DNA from: Laspinema palackyanum D2c | GTDB lineage: Bacteria; Cyanobacteriota; Cyanobacteriia; Cyanobacteriales; Laspinemataceae | DNA length: 64,000 nucleotides | Direction: 5' to 3' | NCBI RefSeq assembly: GCF_025370875.1 | Contig: NZ_JAMXFD010000014.1 | Coordinates: 1 to 64,000, forward strand | Part shown: positions 7,676 to 15,551 of the stretch, one piece after another | How positions within the stretch are numbered: position 1 is the stretch's first letter | Layout: every line of letters starts with the position of its first letter | Translations under genes and position numbers: made by a program | The notes under the pieces: model-generated | What the model was told of the DNA's origin: nothing | Database searches by the model: none | Seen by the model: the letters and a program-made list of their open reading frames with translations, nothing else

Positions 7676-10600
7676 TCACCCCAATCCGTAACATCCCAAC
7701 GCCCCCCAATGTACCGGATGCTCAAACGGACAACCTTTGTCGTTGGCATACTGTTTAATCAGTCGTTTCGCATCGTAGACGCGGGTGGAGGTCAAGGGAC
7801 GATTAAGGAGTCGATTCTTCTCAGCGTTCAAATGCTCTTCCACGGGCTCTTTATACTGCTGCTTAAACTCCGCCCCTGTCATTTGGCGCATTTTTTGTTG
7901 TGCGGTTTGCAAAGCGCGAACCCGGTTGAACCCTTGTTTCCGTTGTTCGTGATAGAGAATCGATAACAGCGCCGCTGAACAGTCGTAAATTGACCACTGA
8001 CTGGCGATTACACCCCGCGCCCCGGCACAGAGAAATCCGGTACTCAAGGCGACGGGTTCATCAATGGCACTATCCGGCAGAAATAGCCCCGTTTCGCAAC
8101 AGGAGAGGAACACTTCCTCTAATTGCGGGAAACGCCAACCGGGAGAAAACAGTTGGCTGACGCTGATGGTGCCGTCGCTGAGGTATAATCCCGACTCCTG
8201 AGAATTGTCAAAGCGACTTTGGGCATGGTGACTGCTTACCAGGCAGTTGATGTTTTCCAGTAATTTCCGGTAGTTTTGGCGGGTAGCTGCGGCACCGATG
8301 AGGCGGCGTTGGGGGTCAATTTTGAACAGTTCCGCGACTTTTAACCCCTCGAAACCGCTGAATGGCAGGTCATCGTTGGCGTTTTCTGCGGTGCCATAAT
8401 CGGTACTGGAGACCTGACTCCGATGGTGACAGAAGCCGAGAACTTGCAGACTGGGGGCGTATCGGATCAGGAATTTGTCGCCGAGATAACCCTCACCCCC
8501 GGCCCCTTTCCCAGTGGGCGAAGAGAGATGGATGGGTAACGCCACGAAGGGGATTTGATGTAGAAAGAGATGGGGAACGATTACTAATTCCTCCATGTCT
8601 TGCAGGTGTTCGGTGATCAGGCGGTTGAGTTCCAGGCGGTGGGCAATTTCCGCCAGGGTGTCCGGCATTTGTTTCCGCCACTGGGTTTTGTCGCTGAGAT
8701 AGGGCATCGCCCAAGTTTCTCCTAACCACCGTTGTAGGGTTTTTTTGCCCTGTCCTTTGCAGGTGAAACGACGGGGTTGGGACTCTCCCGAACGCAGGAT
8801 GAAAATATGGGTATCGTCGTCGGTGGTATAAAAGTTGAGAATTGCGGTTTTTTCCGATAGCAGGGGTTGAAAGTCCGAGAGTTTCGGGGGTTGAACTTGC
8901 CGCAGTTTGGCAACCACTTCATCAACGCTGGAAAGTTGGTCGAGGATGCCTTGTTTTTGGCGTTCGATTTCGGCAATTTCAGCGGAGACGGTGGTGGCGG
9001 CGCGGAGTTGGCGGGTTTTGAGTCCGTCTTCTTTCGTTTCCCCGGAGTCGTCTTTAAATTCGTTGCGTTTTTGGGCGATTTGGTCATCGAGGCGATCGAG
9101 TTGTTGTAGCCACTGCTGCACCTGGGGGGGAATATTGCCGTCAGCGTAGAGGTCAGCGGTTGCCATCAAGTCTACCAGGCGTTTCGCCCTCACCCGTTCG
9201 ACAATTTCCAGGGCGGTGGGGATGTCGTCGAGGTTGATGGCGGCTTGGATGGCATTTTCATAAACATAAATCGACTCCCGGACAATCTGCTGGCGACGGT
9301 CTTCACTCAAGGCAAAACGGCGAGATTGTTCAATGGCTTCAATGGCAGTCTGATACTGCTTTAAGGCTTGTTGCCAATGCCCTTGATTAAATTCCAAGTT
9401 AGCCCAATTGCGAGCGGTTTGTAGACAATCTAAGGGGGCGGTGTCGGGCTTCCTGACGGTGAGGGCATTTTCGTAGCATTGAATCGCCCGTTGCAGGTTG
9501 GCGGCGCGATCGCCTGTGGGCAGGTCAGAGTAGGCATTCCCCAGGTTGTTTTGGGTCGTCGCCCAATCTAAGGGGGCGGTGTCTGTTTTCCAGACGGTGA
9601 AGGCATTTTCGTAGCATTGAATCGCCCGTTGCAGGTTAGCGGCGAGATCGCCCGTGGGGAGGTCAGAGTAGGCAGTCCCCAGGTTGTTTTGGGTCGTCGC
9701 CCAATCTAAGGGGGCGGTGTCCGGCTTCCTGACGGTGAGGGCATTTTCGTAGCATTGAATCGCCCGTTGCAGGTTAGCGGCGAGATCGCCGGTGGGCAGG
9801 TTAGAGTAGGCAGCACCCAGGTTGTTTTGGGTCATCGCCCAATCTGAGGGGGTGGTCTCGGGCTTCCACACCTTGAGGGCATCTTCGTAGTATTGAATCG
9901 CCCGTTGCAGGTTGGCGGCGCGATCGCCCGTGGACAGGTATAAGTAGGCAGAACCCAGGTTGTTTTGGGTCATCGCCCAATCTGAGGGGGCGGTGTCCGG
10001 CTTCCACACCTTGAGGGCGCTTTGGTAGCATTTGATAGCCTGTTGCAGGTTAACGGCGCGATCGCCCGTGGGCAGGTATAAGTAGGCATTACCCAGGTTG
10101 TTTTGGGTCATCGCCCAATAATCTGAGGGGGCGGTGTCCGGCTTCCTGACGGTGAGGACGCTTTGGTAGCATTTGATAGCCTGTTGCAGGTTGACGGCGC
10201 GATCGCCCGTGGGCAGGCATAAGTAGGCATTACCCAGGTTGTTTTGGGTCCTCGCCCAATCTAAGGGGGCGGTGTCCGGCTTCCAGACGGTGAGGGCGCT
10301 TTGGTAGCAGTCGATAGCCTGTTGCAGGTTGGCGGCGAGATCGCCCGTGGGCAGGTCAGAGTAGGCAGTCCCCAGGTTGTTTTGGGTCATCGCCCATTCT
10401 AAGGGGGCAGTGTCGGGCTTCCAGACGGTGAGGGCGCTTTGGTAGCAGTCGATAGCCTGTTGCAGGTTGGAGGCGAGATCGCCCGTGGGGAGGTTTTTGT
10501 AGGCATTCCCCAGGTTGTTTTGGGTCATCGCCCAATCTAGGGGGGCGGTGTCGGACTTCCAGACCTTGAGGGCGCTTTGGTAGCAATCGATGGCTTGTTG

Positions 10601-11956
10601 CAGGTTAGCGGCGAGATCGCCCGTGGGCAGGTCAGAGTAGGCAGTCCCCAGGTTGTTTTGGGTCATCGCCCATTCTAAGGGGGCAGTGTCGGGCTTCCTG
10701 ATGGTGAGGGCGCTTTGGTAGCAGTTGATGGCCTGTTGCAGGTTAGCGGCGAGATCGCCCGTGGGGAGGTTTTTGTAGGCATTCCCCAGGTTGTTTTGGA
10801 TCATCGCCCAATCTAGGGGGGCAGTGTCGGACTTGCAGACCTTGAGGGCGCTTTGGTAGCAGTCGATAGCTTGTTGCAGATTGTCGGCGCGATCGCCCGT
10901 GGGGAGGGATAAGTAGGCAGAACCCAGGTTGTTTTGGGTCATCGCCCAATCTAGGGGGGCGGTGTCGGACTTCCAGACCTTGAGGGCGCTTTGGTAGCAA
11001 TCGATGGCCTGTTGCAGGTTAGCGGCGCGATCGCCCGTGGGGAGGTTTTTGTAGGCATTCCCCAGGTTGTTTTGGGTCATCGCCCATTCTAAGGGGGCAG
11101 TGTCGGGCTTCCTTATGGTGAGGGTCCTTTCGTAGCAGTCGATGGCCTGTTGCAGGTTGGCGGCGCGATCGCCCGTGGGCAGGTTAGAGTAGGCTAAACC
11201 CAGGTTGTTTTGGGTTTGCGCCCACTTGTCCGGGAGGCGTTCTGGGGGTCGTGCGTCCAGTACCAACCAGTAGAGTTGAATGGCAATAGCTACATTCTGT
11301 TCTCGGCGACCTCGGGGATAGCTATCAAGACGAATAGCGATGTTTTCAATCAGTGCCACGACGGCTGCTTCTAACTCCTGATTTCCTGTGGTGCGGAATT
11401 TTTGAAGAAAGGTTCTAGCTGCATCAGGTAATTGAGGGTCAAGTCTGCGACCCCGTTGATCCAATTCCTGATAAACCGCTTCAGCACATCCCTTGATTTC
11501 GGCTTGCAGCAAGGCTTCAAATAATGCTGTTCTCTCCGGGCTATCTTTCCCCATCTCCAATATTCGCCGCAGTTGTTCTCGTCCCTGTTGGGCAATTTGC
11601 AGGGTTCCCTCCAGTGTCTGCCAAAACTGCTTTTCGGTCAGTTCGCCATCTTCTAACGGTAAATCCGCCTGCAACCGCACTTCCCCATCATCCGGGTCTC
11701 GTTGCCACCTTGCCAGTTTATATTGCCAACCCAGATGCAGCAAGGTTTGCAAAGCCGCCTCATAGTGGGGATGGTCGGTACTAATCGTCAACAATTGGGG
11801 CAGAAATATCTTGACAAATTCCCCGTTTTCTGATGCTTCTACAACTACGGTTAAACCCTCCACCTCCAAAATCAGGTATTGCTGTTCCCAGTCCGGTTGA
11901 TAGTGCCAGTTCCGATCATCTAAAAAGCCACAAATTTGTTCAAATAATGGTTTCAT
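7676..11956 (-). CDS. YbjN-like/TPR/CHAT caspase-like protein
   Basis: Large protein of 1426 residues. An N-terminal domain (about 1-130; FLDDRNWHYQPDWEQQYLIL, DPDDGEVRLQADLPL, LTEKQFWQTL) looks YbjN/type III chaperone-like. Next come a helical spacer and 13 TPR-type units of 46 residues (unit 8 has 47), each with QNNLGxAY and LPTGD(R/L)AANLQ. A degenerate TPR, a charged coiled-coil region (QWLQQLDRLDDQIAQKRNEF) and a C-terminal CHAT domain follow. In CHAT the likely catalytic pair is His1243/1244 (SSHHAQSRFD) and Cys1287 (LSCCETG). CHAT proteins are caspase-like cysteine peptidases, and TPRs usually sense partners. A repeat-derived insertion (SSPTGKGAGGEG) sits inside CHAT. A paralogue of the N-terminal domain is encoded 95 bp upstream. 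Target and trigger are unknown. Confidence 0.88.
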   Translation of the reverse strand: MKPLFEQICGFLDDRNWHYQPDWEQQYLILEVEGLTVVVEASENGEFVKIFLPQLLTISTDHPHYEAALQTLLHLGWQYKLARWQRDPDDGEVRLQADLPLEDGELTEKQFWQTLEGTLQIAQQGREQLRRILEMGKDSPERTALFEALLQAEIKGCAEAVYQELDQRGRRLDPQLPDAARTFLQKFRTTGNQELEAAVVALIENIAIRLDSYPRGRREQNVAIAIQLYWLVLDARPPERLPDKWAQTQNNLGLAYSNLPTGDRAANLQQAIDCYERTLTIRKPDTAPLEWAMTQNNLGNAYKNLPTGDRAANLQQAIDCYQSALKVWKSDTAPLDWAMTQNNLGSAYLSLPTGDRADNLQQAIDCYQSALKVCKSDTAPLDWAMIQNNLGNAYKNLPTGDLAANLQQAINCYQSALTIRKPDTAPLEWAMTQNNLGTAYSDLPTGDLAANLQQAIDCYQSALKVWKSDTAPLDWAMTQNNLGNAYKNLPTGDLASNLQQAIDCYQSALTVWKPDTAPLEWAMTQNNLGTAYSDLPTGDLAANLQQAIDCYQSALTVWKPDTAPLDWARTQNNLGNAYLCLPTGDRAVNLQQAIKCYQSVLTVRKPDTAPSDYWAMTQNNLGNAYLYLPTGDRAVNLQQAIKCYQSALKVWKPDTAPSDWAMTQNNLGSAYLYLSTGDRAANLQRAIQYYEDALKVWKPETTPSDWAMTQNNLGAAYSNLPTGDLAANLQRAIQCYENALTVRKPDTAPLDWATTQNNLGTAYSDLPTGDLAANLQRAIQCYENAFTVWKTDTAPLDWATTQNNLGNAYSDLPTGDRAANLQRAIQCYENALTVRKPDTAPLDCLQTARNWANLEFNQGHWQQALKQYQTAIEAIEQSRRFALSEDRRQQIVRESIYVYENAIQAAINLDDIPTALEIVERVRAKRLVDLMATADLYADGNIPPQVQQWLQQLDRLDDQIAQKRNEFKDDSGETKEDGLKTRQLRAATTVSAEIAEIERQKQGILDQLSSVDEVVAKLRQVQPPKLSDFQPLLSEKTAILNFYTTDDDTHIFILRSGESQPRRFTCKGQGKKTLQRWLGETWAMPYLSDKTQWRKQMPDTLAEIAHRLELNRLITEHLQDMEELVIVPHLFLHQIPFVALPIHLSSPTGKGAGGEGYLGDKFLIRYAPSLQVLGFCHHRSQVSSTDYGTAENANDDLPFSGFEGLKVAELFKIDPQRRLIGAAATRQNYRKLLENINCLVSSHHAQSRFDNSQESGLYLSDGTISVSQLFSPGWRFPQLEEVFLSCCETGLFLPDSAIDEPVALSTGFLCAGARGVIASQWSIYDCSAALLSILYHEQRKQGFNRVRALQTAQQKMRQMTGAEFKQQYKEPVEEHLNAEKNRLLNRPLTSTRVYDAKRLIKQYANDKGCPFEHPVHWGALGCYGLG
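8490..8530. repeat. Family D repeat piece inside the CHAT coding region
   Basis: CCTCACCCCCGGCCCCTTTC followed by CCAGTGGGCGAAGAGAG resembles the common cyanobacterial intergenic repeat CCTCACCCTAACCCTCTCCC…GGGAGAGG. In the minus frame it encodes SPTGKGAGGEG between FVALPI and YLGDKFLIRYAP. A purely intergenic relative lies at 38945-38980. Confidence 0.5.
9430..11226 (-). repeat. Tandem 138-bp repeat array encoding 13 TPR units
   Basis: Thirteen direct copies of a 138 bp unit with about 85-95% apparent identity between neighbours. Unit 8 is 141 bp because of one extra codon (ATA in the top-strand reading CCAATAATCTG). Seven units spell GGCGATCGCGCC (GDRA), which contains the HIP1 octamer; six spell GGCGATCTCGCC (GDLA), which does not. 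The array boundaries are approximate. Confidence 0.85.
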
Positions 11957-12051
11957 TATGTCCTCGTTTTTTGGATTGAAATTCTAAGAAACAGATGCAC
12001 AGAGGACAGTCCCGAGGGGAAACTGGCTGTGCTGGCGATGGATTCAAAGGG

Positions 12052-12603
12052 TTATCCAACCGAATCCCCCTCACCTTGTAACTGTTGGAGTTGCGCCTGA
12101 AGTTCTGCCAACCCCTCATCGGACAACATCTCCCGCAACGCCGCCATCATTTGGGCGGGGGTGGTCTTTCCTCCAGGGTCATTTCCCGTCGCCAACACCC
12201 CCTGCAACCGTTCCACACCGTCATTGGTGAATTGAATTAACCCCGACAGCAGGCGGTTAAACTGTTTTTCTGTCAGAGTTGCATCTGCCAAGGCTATTCC
12301 GGTACTGGTTCGCACTTCTCCATCCCTGGGGTCATATTCCCACCGCAACAGTTGCACCTCCCAGGCGATGGCTAACAGGGTCTGAAACGCCACTCCTTTA
12401 TATATATGGTCTTTGAGTTCCAATAGCTGCGGCGCAACCAGGGCCAAATATTCCCCGTCTTCTTGCACCTGAATCACAATCGTAAAATTCTCGACCTGTT
12501 CGGACTCGACTGCGGTAATGATGCGATTTCGGTCCGTGTCGCTGCGGTAGTGCCATCCGCGATTGTCCAGAAAACCCGCCACCTCTGCTAAGGTTGTCGC
12601 CAT
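12052..12603 (-). CDS. YbjN-like domain protein, paralogue of the CHAT protein N-terminus
   Basis: Protein of 183 residues homologous over about 130 residues to the N-terminus of the neighbouring CHAT protein. Shared landmarks are the opening FLDNRGWHYRSDTDRNRIITAV (compare FLDDRNWHYQPDWEQQYLIL), IVIQVQEDGEYLALVAPQLL, a WEV/WQY-LxRW-DPRDGEVR block and LTEKQFNRLLSGLIQF. The C-terminal extension is helical and glutamine/leucine rich (LREMLSDEGLAELQAQLQQL). There is no enzymatic motif. The fold assignment (YbjN/type III chaperone-like) rests on pattern similarity. It precedes the CHAT gene on the same strand with 95 bp between, so it is probably co-expressed and a candidate partner or inhibitor. 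Confidence 0.72.
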   Translation of the reverse strand: MATTLAEVAGFLDNRGWHYRSDTDRNRIITAVESEQVENFTIVIQVQEDGEYLALVAPQLLELKDHIYKGVAFQTLLAIAWEVQLLRWEYDPRDGEVRTSTGIALADATLTEKQFNRLLSGLIQFTNDGVERLQGVLATGNDPGGKTTPAQMMAALREMLSDEGLAELQAQLQQLQGEGDSVG

Positions 12604-12723
12604 ATTCCCAACTCCTCGGAGATTTGTTCTCCCGAATTTGCCTACACTGTTATATCGATTCTGGCACTGTTTTTTATGCAGGGTGGGGTGGGGGTCTGTC
12701 GGTGGCAGGGGGAAGAAATTGGC

Positions 12724-12842
12724 AAAAACCCCCGCAGGCTAAAGCCTGGGGCTATACGGACGAAGCCCGCCTGCGCGGGCTAAGAAAGGGCTATACGGAT
12801 GAAGCCCGTGGTTCGACGGTGTTCACCAGAGCCCTGCGCGGC
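12724..12842. repeat. Interspersed repeat, family A, copy 4 (double)
   Basis: AAAACCCCCGCAGGCTAAAG starts a full element ending GCCTGCGCGGGCTAA. A second partial copy follows at once (GGGCTATACGGATGAAGCCCG, TTCACCAGAGCCCTGCGCGG). Any reading frame through it (WGYTDEARLRGL) is a property of the repeat, not a protein. The rest of the 350 bp gap holds no gene. Confidence 0.8.
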
Positions 12843-12889
12843 GTCAGAAAGAAAAGGACTTTTCAAAACCGGATTGGGTATGATTTCAC

Positions 12890-12916
12890 GTAGGGGCGCA
12901 ATGCTTGCGCCCCTAC
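12890..12916. repeat. Short palindrome, family F, copy 2
   Basis: GTAGGGGCGCAATG followed by CTTGCGCCCCTAC; the perfect outer stem GTAGGGGCGCAA/TTGCGCCCCTAC closes on a three-base loop. Confidence 0.75.
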
Positions 12917-12953
12917 TATAAAATACAACTGGACAGGGCTAGTCCTGTTTCAC

Positions 12954-13649
12954 TTACATCGCATCAGGGTCAATGCCTAATTCCCGCATTTGTTCCGCAA
13001 GGCGGTGGGCGCGTTCTTCGGCTTGTTGGGCGCGTTGAGCTTCTTGCTGGGCGCGTTCTTCGGCTTGTTGGGCCCGTTGAGCTTCTTCAAGATAAGTCGA
13101 GAATTTTCGACCATCGGGACGATAGATTTCTAACCCGGACTCGGGCATTTCAAATCTCACGCCTAACCGGGGAGAAACCCAGCCATTGATGGTTTCAATG
13201 CGGGTGAGTTGATTCTCCGTGCGAATCCAACCTAGGAAGTCAATTTTATCCGGGTCATAGAGATAGTATTCTTCGACGCCATAGCGTTGATAAAATTCCA
13301 GTTTTTTTATCATTTCTATCACGGTATTTCCGGGAGACAAGACTTCAAAGACGACTTGGGGAGGGATGTTGTCTTCTTTCCATTGCAGATAAGACCCGCG
13401 ATCGCCTTTGGGGCGTCCAAAAGCGACCATCACATCTGGGGCGACTCGCAGTTTATTGTTGCCTTCGACGGGATACCAAAGTAGGTCTCCGGCCACAAAT
13501 ACGTTGGGGTCTTCTTCAAACAGGGAGTCAATTCCTCCTTGAATGGTGACAATCCAACGAAATTGTTTGGTGTTATCTGCCATCGGTTGACCGTCGCTTT
13601 CGGGGTAGATGATTGAGGATTTTGGAGTGGTTGTTGTTTCTGTAACCAT
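12954..13649 (-). CDS. Uma2 family endonuclease-fold protein (first copy)
   Basis: Uma2 (formerly DUF820) protein of 231 residues with a PD-(D/E)XK nuclease-like fold, a hugely expanded and poorly characterised cyanobacterial family. Core motifs are FVAGDLLWYPVEGNNKLRVAPDVMVAFGRP (the Asp in APDVMV), PPQVVFEVLSPGN (the Glu in FEVLSP) and KLEFYQRYGVEEYYLYDP. The C-terminus is a coiled coil of repeated AQQAEERA/QEAQR units ending LGIDPDAM. It is a tandem paralogue of the gene at 13842, with the first 60 residues almost identical; 192 bp separate them. Activity on DNA is assumed from the fold only. The start MVTETTTTPKSS is shared by both copies. Confidence 0.88.
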   Translation of the reverse strand: MVTETTTTPKSSIIYPESDGQPMADNTKQFRWIVTIQGGIDSLFEEDPNVFVAGDLLWYPVEGNNKLRVAPDVMVAFGRPKGDRGSYLQWKEDNIPPQVVFEVLSPGNTVIEMIKKLEFYQRYGVEEYYLYDPDKIDFLGWIRTENQLTRIETINGWVSPRLGVRFEMPESGLEIYRPDGRKFSTYLEEAQRAQQAEERAQQEAQRAQQAEERAHRLAEQMRELGIDPDAM

Positions 13650-13841
13650 TGTGGCCTCCGTTCGGTGTTTTGTCTCGAATTAGATATCGACAATCAATCA
13701 GGATAACTGGGTATTCTAGGTGGATTCATTTTATCCCAAACTATCTCGGGTGGGGATGAGTTTTAAGACTTGAATCAATACACCCAGGAAAACTAGGAGA
13801 AGAACCTTTTATTTTCTGGGTGTATTGGTGGGTCAAGGAGA

Positions 13842-14495
13842 TTACATCGCATCAGGGTCAAGGCCTAATTCCCGAAGTTTTTCCGCGAGGCGGTTAGCAC
13901 GTTCTTCGGCTTGTTGGCGTTCGGTGTCTAATTCAATATAAGTGGAGAATTTTCGACCATCGGGACGGTAGAGTTCTAACCCTTCTTCGGACAGTTCAAA
14001 TCGCACGCCTAACCGGGGAGAAACCCAGCCATTGATGGTTTCAATGCTGGTGAGTTGATTCTCGGTGCGAATCCAACCTACCAAGTCAATTTTATCCGGG
14101 TCATAGAGATAGTATTCTTCGACGCCATAGCGTTGATAAAATTCCAGTTTTTTCGCCATTTCGGTTAAGGTATTCCCGGGGTATAAGACCTCAAAGACGA
14201 CTTGGGGAGGGATGTTGTCTTCTTTCCATTGCAGATAAGACCCGCGCTTTCCTTTGGGGCGTCCAAAGGCGACCATCACATCGGGGGCGACTCGTAGTTT
14301 ATTGTTGCCTTCGACGGGATACCAGAGTAAGTCTCCGGCGACAAATACGTTGGGGTCTTCTTTAAACAGGGAGTCAATTCCTCCTTGAATGGTGACAATC
14401 CATTGGAATTGTTCGGTGTTATCTGCCATCGGTTGACCGTCGCTTTCGGGGTAGATGATTGAGGATTTGGGAGTGGTTGTCGTTTCTGTAACCAT
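13842..14495 (-). CDS. Uma2 family endonuclease-fold protein (second copy)
   Basis: Protein of 217 residues, near-identical in its first 100 residues to the Uma2 copy at 12954 (for example QFQWIV for QFRWIV, KEDPNVF for EEDPNVF). It has the same core residues: APDVMVAFGRPK, FEVLYPGN, GVEEYYLYDP. Differences cluster at the C-terminus, where the long AQQAEERA coiled coil is reduced to TERQQAEERANRLAEKL before the shared ending DPDAM. Transcribed in the same direction and upstream of its twin. A recent tandem duplication followed by tail divergence is the simplest reading. Each start is preceded by GGAGGTCACA or GGAGGCCACA, a good ribosome site. Confidence 0.88.
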   Translation of the reverse strand: MVTETTTTPKSSIIYPESDGQPMADNTEQFQWIVTIQGGIDSLFKEDPNVFVAGDLLWYPVEGNNKLRVAPDVMVAFGRPKGKRGSYLQWKEDNIPPQVVFEVLYPGNTLTEMAKKLEFYQRYGVEEYYLYDPDKIDLVGWIRTENQLTSIETINGWVSPRLGVRFELSEEGLELYRPDGRKFSTYIELDTERQQAEERANRLAEKLRELGLDPDAM

Positions 14496-15269
14496 TGTGA
14501 CCTCCTTTGGGTATTTGAGTTGTAATTAGATACTAAAATTAGGGAAATTTGCGTTTTTTTGAGGGGAGTCTATGATAAAATGATTATAGCAACATTATTG
14601 AAGTGTCGGCCTTGGAGATGGATATCAGGGGATAGGGATTCTCTGATGTTCTTGAAGTGTTACAGGTGCTTAATCTGCTGATTTTTTGGGACAGGGTTCA
14701 AGCGATGTCACGAGGATGAGAGTTGGTTGGGGGTGGGGTTGGAGTGGGGATTGAGATGTGGAGAATTTTTCTGTCCCCTTTGTGTTTTATAATGAAGGGT
14801 TATGCAATAATCGCTTTGGTTGATTGGGTTGATGGGGTTTGAGTTGGGGGGGTGACCGATCGCCTCTACGATTCGCTGAATTTTGGGGCATCCCCTTGAG
14901 AATTGGGCAAAAAGTGATGGGGATCACGGGTAAGGCGGATGGGGATCACTTCCCTCTGTGGCGTTTTCAGGGATGATTTTAATGGAAGACAGAGAATAAA
15001 TTCTCTCGATTCTACCCGATGAGTTCCCTAGAACGCAATGGGTTTTCACTCAAAAAGATTGTTTTTTTTGGATGCTCTGTAGGCAGGAGGCAGTCGCCGG
15101 TTTCATTTTCCTGAAGTCAAGGGTGCAAGCCCATTCTGTTGACCTAGGTTAAAGGCTAAACAGCGATTTTCAAATTTTCTGGCTCAGGTTCACCCTAATT
15201 CTTCAAATTTTTTCTTGTTTTTTACTTCCTGTTTTTTGTCGTTTCATCATTTAACCGAGAGGGTTTAAA
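14496..15269. other. Gene-free 774 bp region
   Basis: No convincing ORF or RNA gene. It includes a G-rich stretch (14725-14755, runs of 4-5 G) with quadruplex potential, and a Crp-like palindrome at 14913-14928. Everything else looks unstructured to me. Confidence 0.5.
14913..14928. promoter_or_regulatory. Possible Crp-type binding site
   Basis: AGTGATGGGGATCACG fits TGTGA-N6-TCACA with one mismatch at each outer end. A half copy (GGATGGGGATCACT) follows 22 bp later. The nearest downstream gene (15270) is 340 bp away, so the target is unclear. Confidence 0.25.
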
Positions 15270-15455
15270 ATGCAAACACTTCAAGCGATCCGATGCCCCA
15301 ATTGTGGAAGTCTGGCGGAACGGTATTACTTTTCAAAACGTGATTTCAGTCAGACCCAATGTCCGAGTTGTGACTATTTGATGGTGAGTTGTGTAACAAC
15401 GGGTCGCGTCGTGGAAGCTTATGCTCCGGGTCTCTCGATTCGTCGGTCCCATTAA
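15270..15455 (+). CDS. Small zinc-ribbon protein
   Basis: Protein of 61 residues with two zinc knuckles, CPNC (residues 9-12) and CPSC (residues 32-35), spaced as in a rubredoxin-like zinc ribbon. YYFSKRDFSQTQ lies between them and MVSCVTTGRVVEAYAPGLS after. The ATG at 15270 is preceded by GAGAGGGTTT. No catalytic domain is present. It probably binds zinc and acts through protein or nucleic acid contact, but the function is unknown. It is monocistronic: a HIP1-armed terminator follows 60 bp downstream, and rlmN converges from the other side. Confidence 0.75.
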   Translation: MQTLQAIRCPNCGSLAERYYFSKRDFSQTQCPSCDYLMVSCVTTGRVVEAYAPGLSIRRSH

Positions 15456-15514
15456 TTTAGAAAATCCAATCGGTTTATTCTCTCTTCCTTACTAACATTC
15501 TTGCTGCTTTATTC

Positions 15515-15551
15515 GGGCGATCGCATTCCAAAACGCGATCGCCCCTTTTTT
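15515..15551 (+). terminator. Rho-independent terminator with HIP1 arms
   Basis: GGGCGATCGC and GCGATCGCCC pair over 10 bp with a 10-base loop, followed by CTTTTTT. Both arms contain the HIP1 octamer. It ends the zinc-ribbon gene and touches the rlmN stop codon. Confidence 0.65.

Noticed and set aside
9430-11226. Regularly spaced 138 bp repeats as a possible satellite or CRISPR
   Set aside because: They encode an unbroken TPR series in one frame of the CHAT protein.
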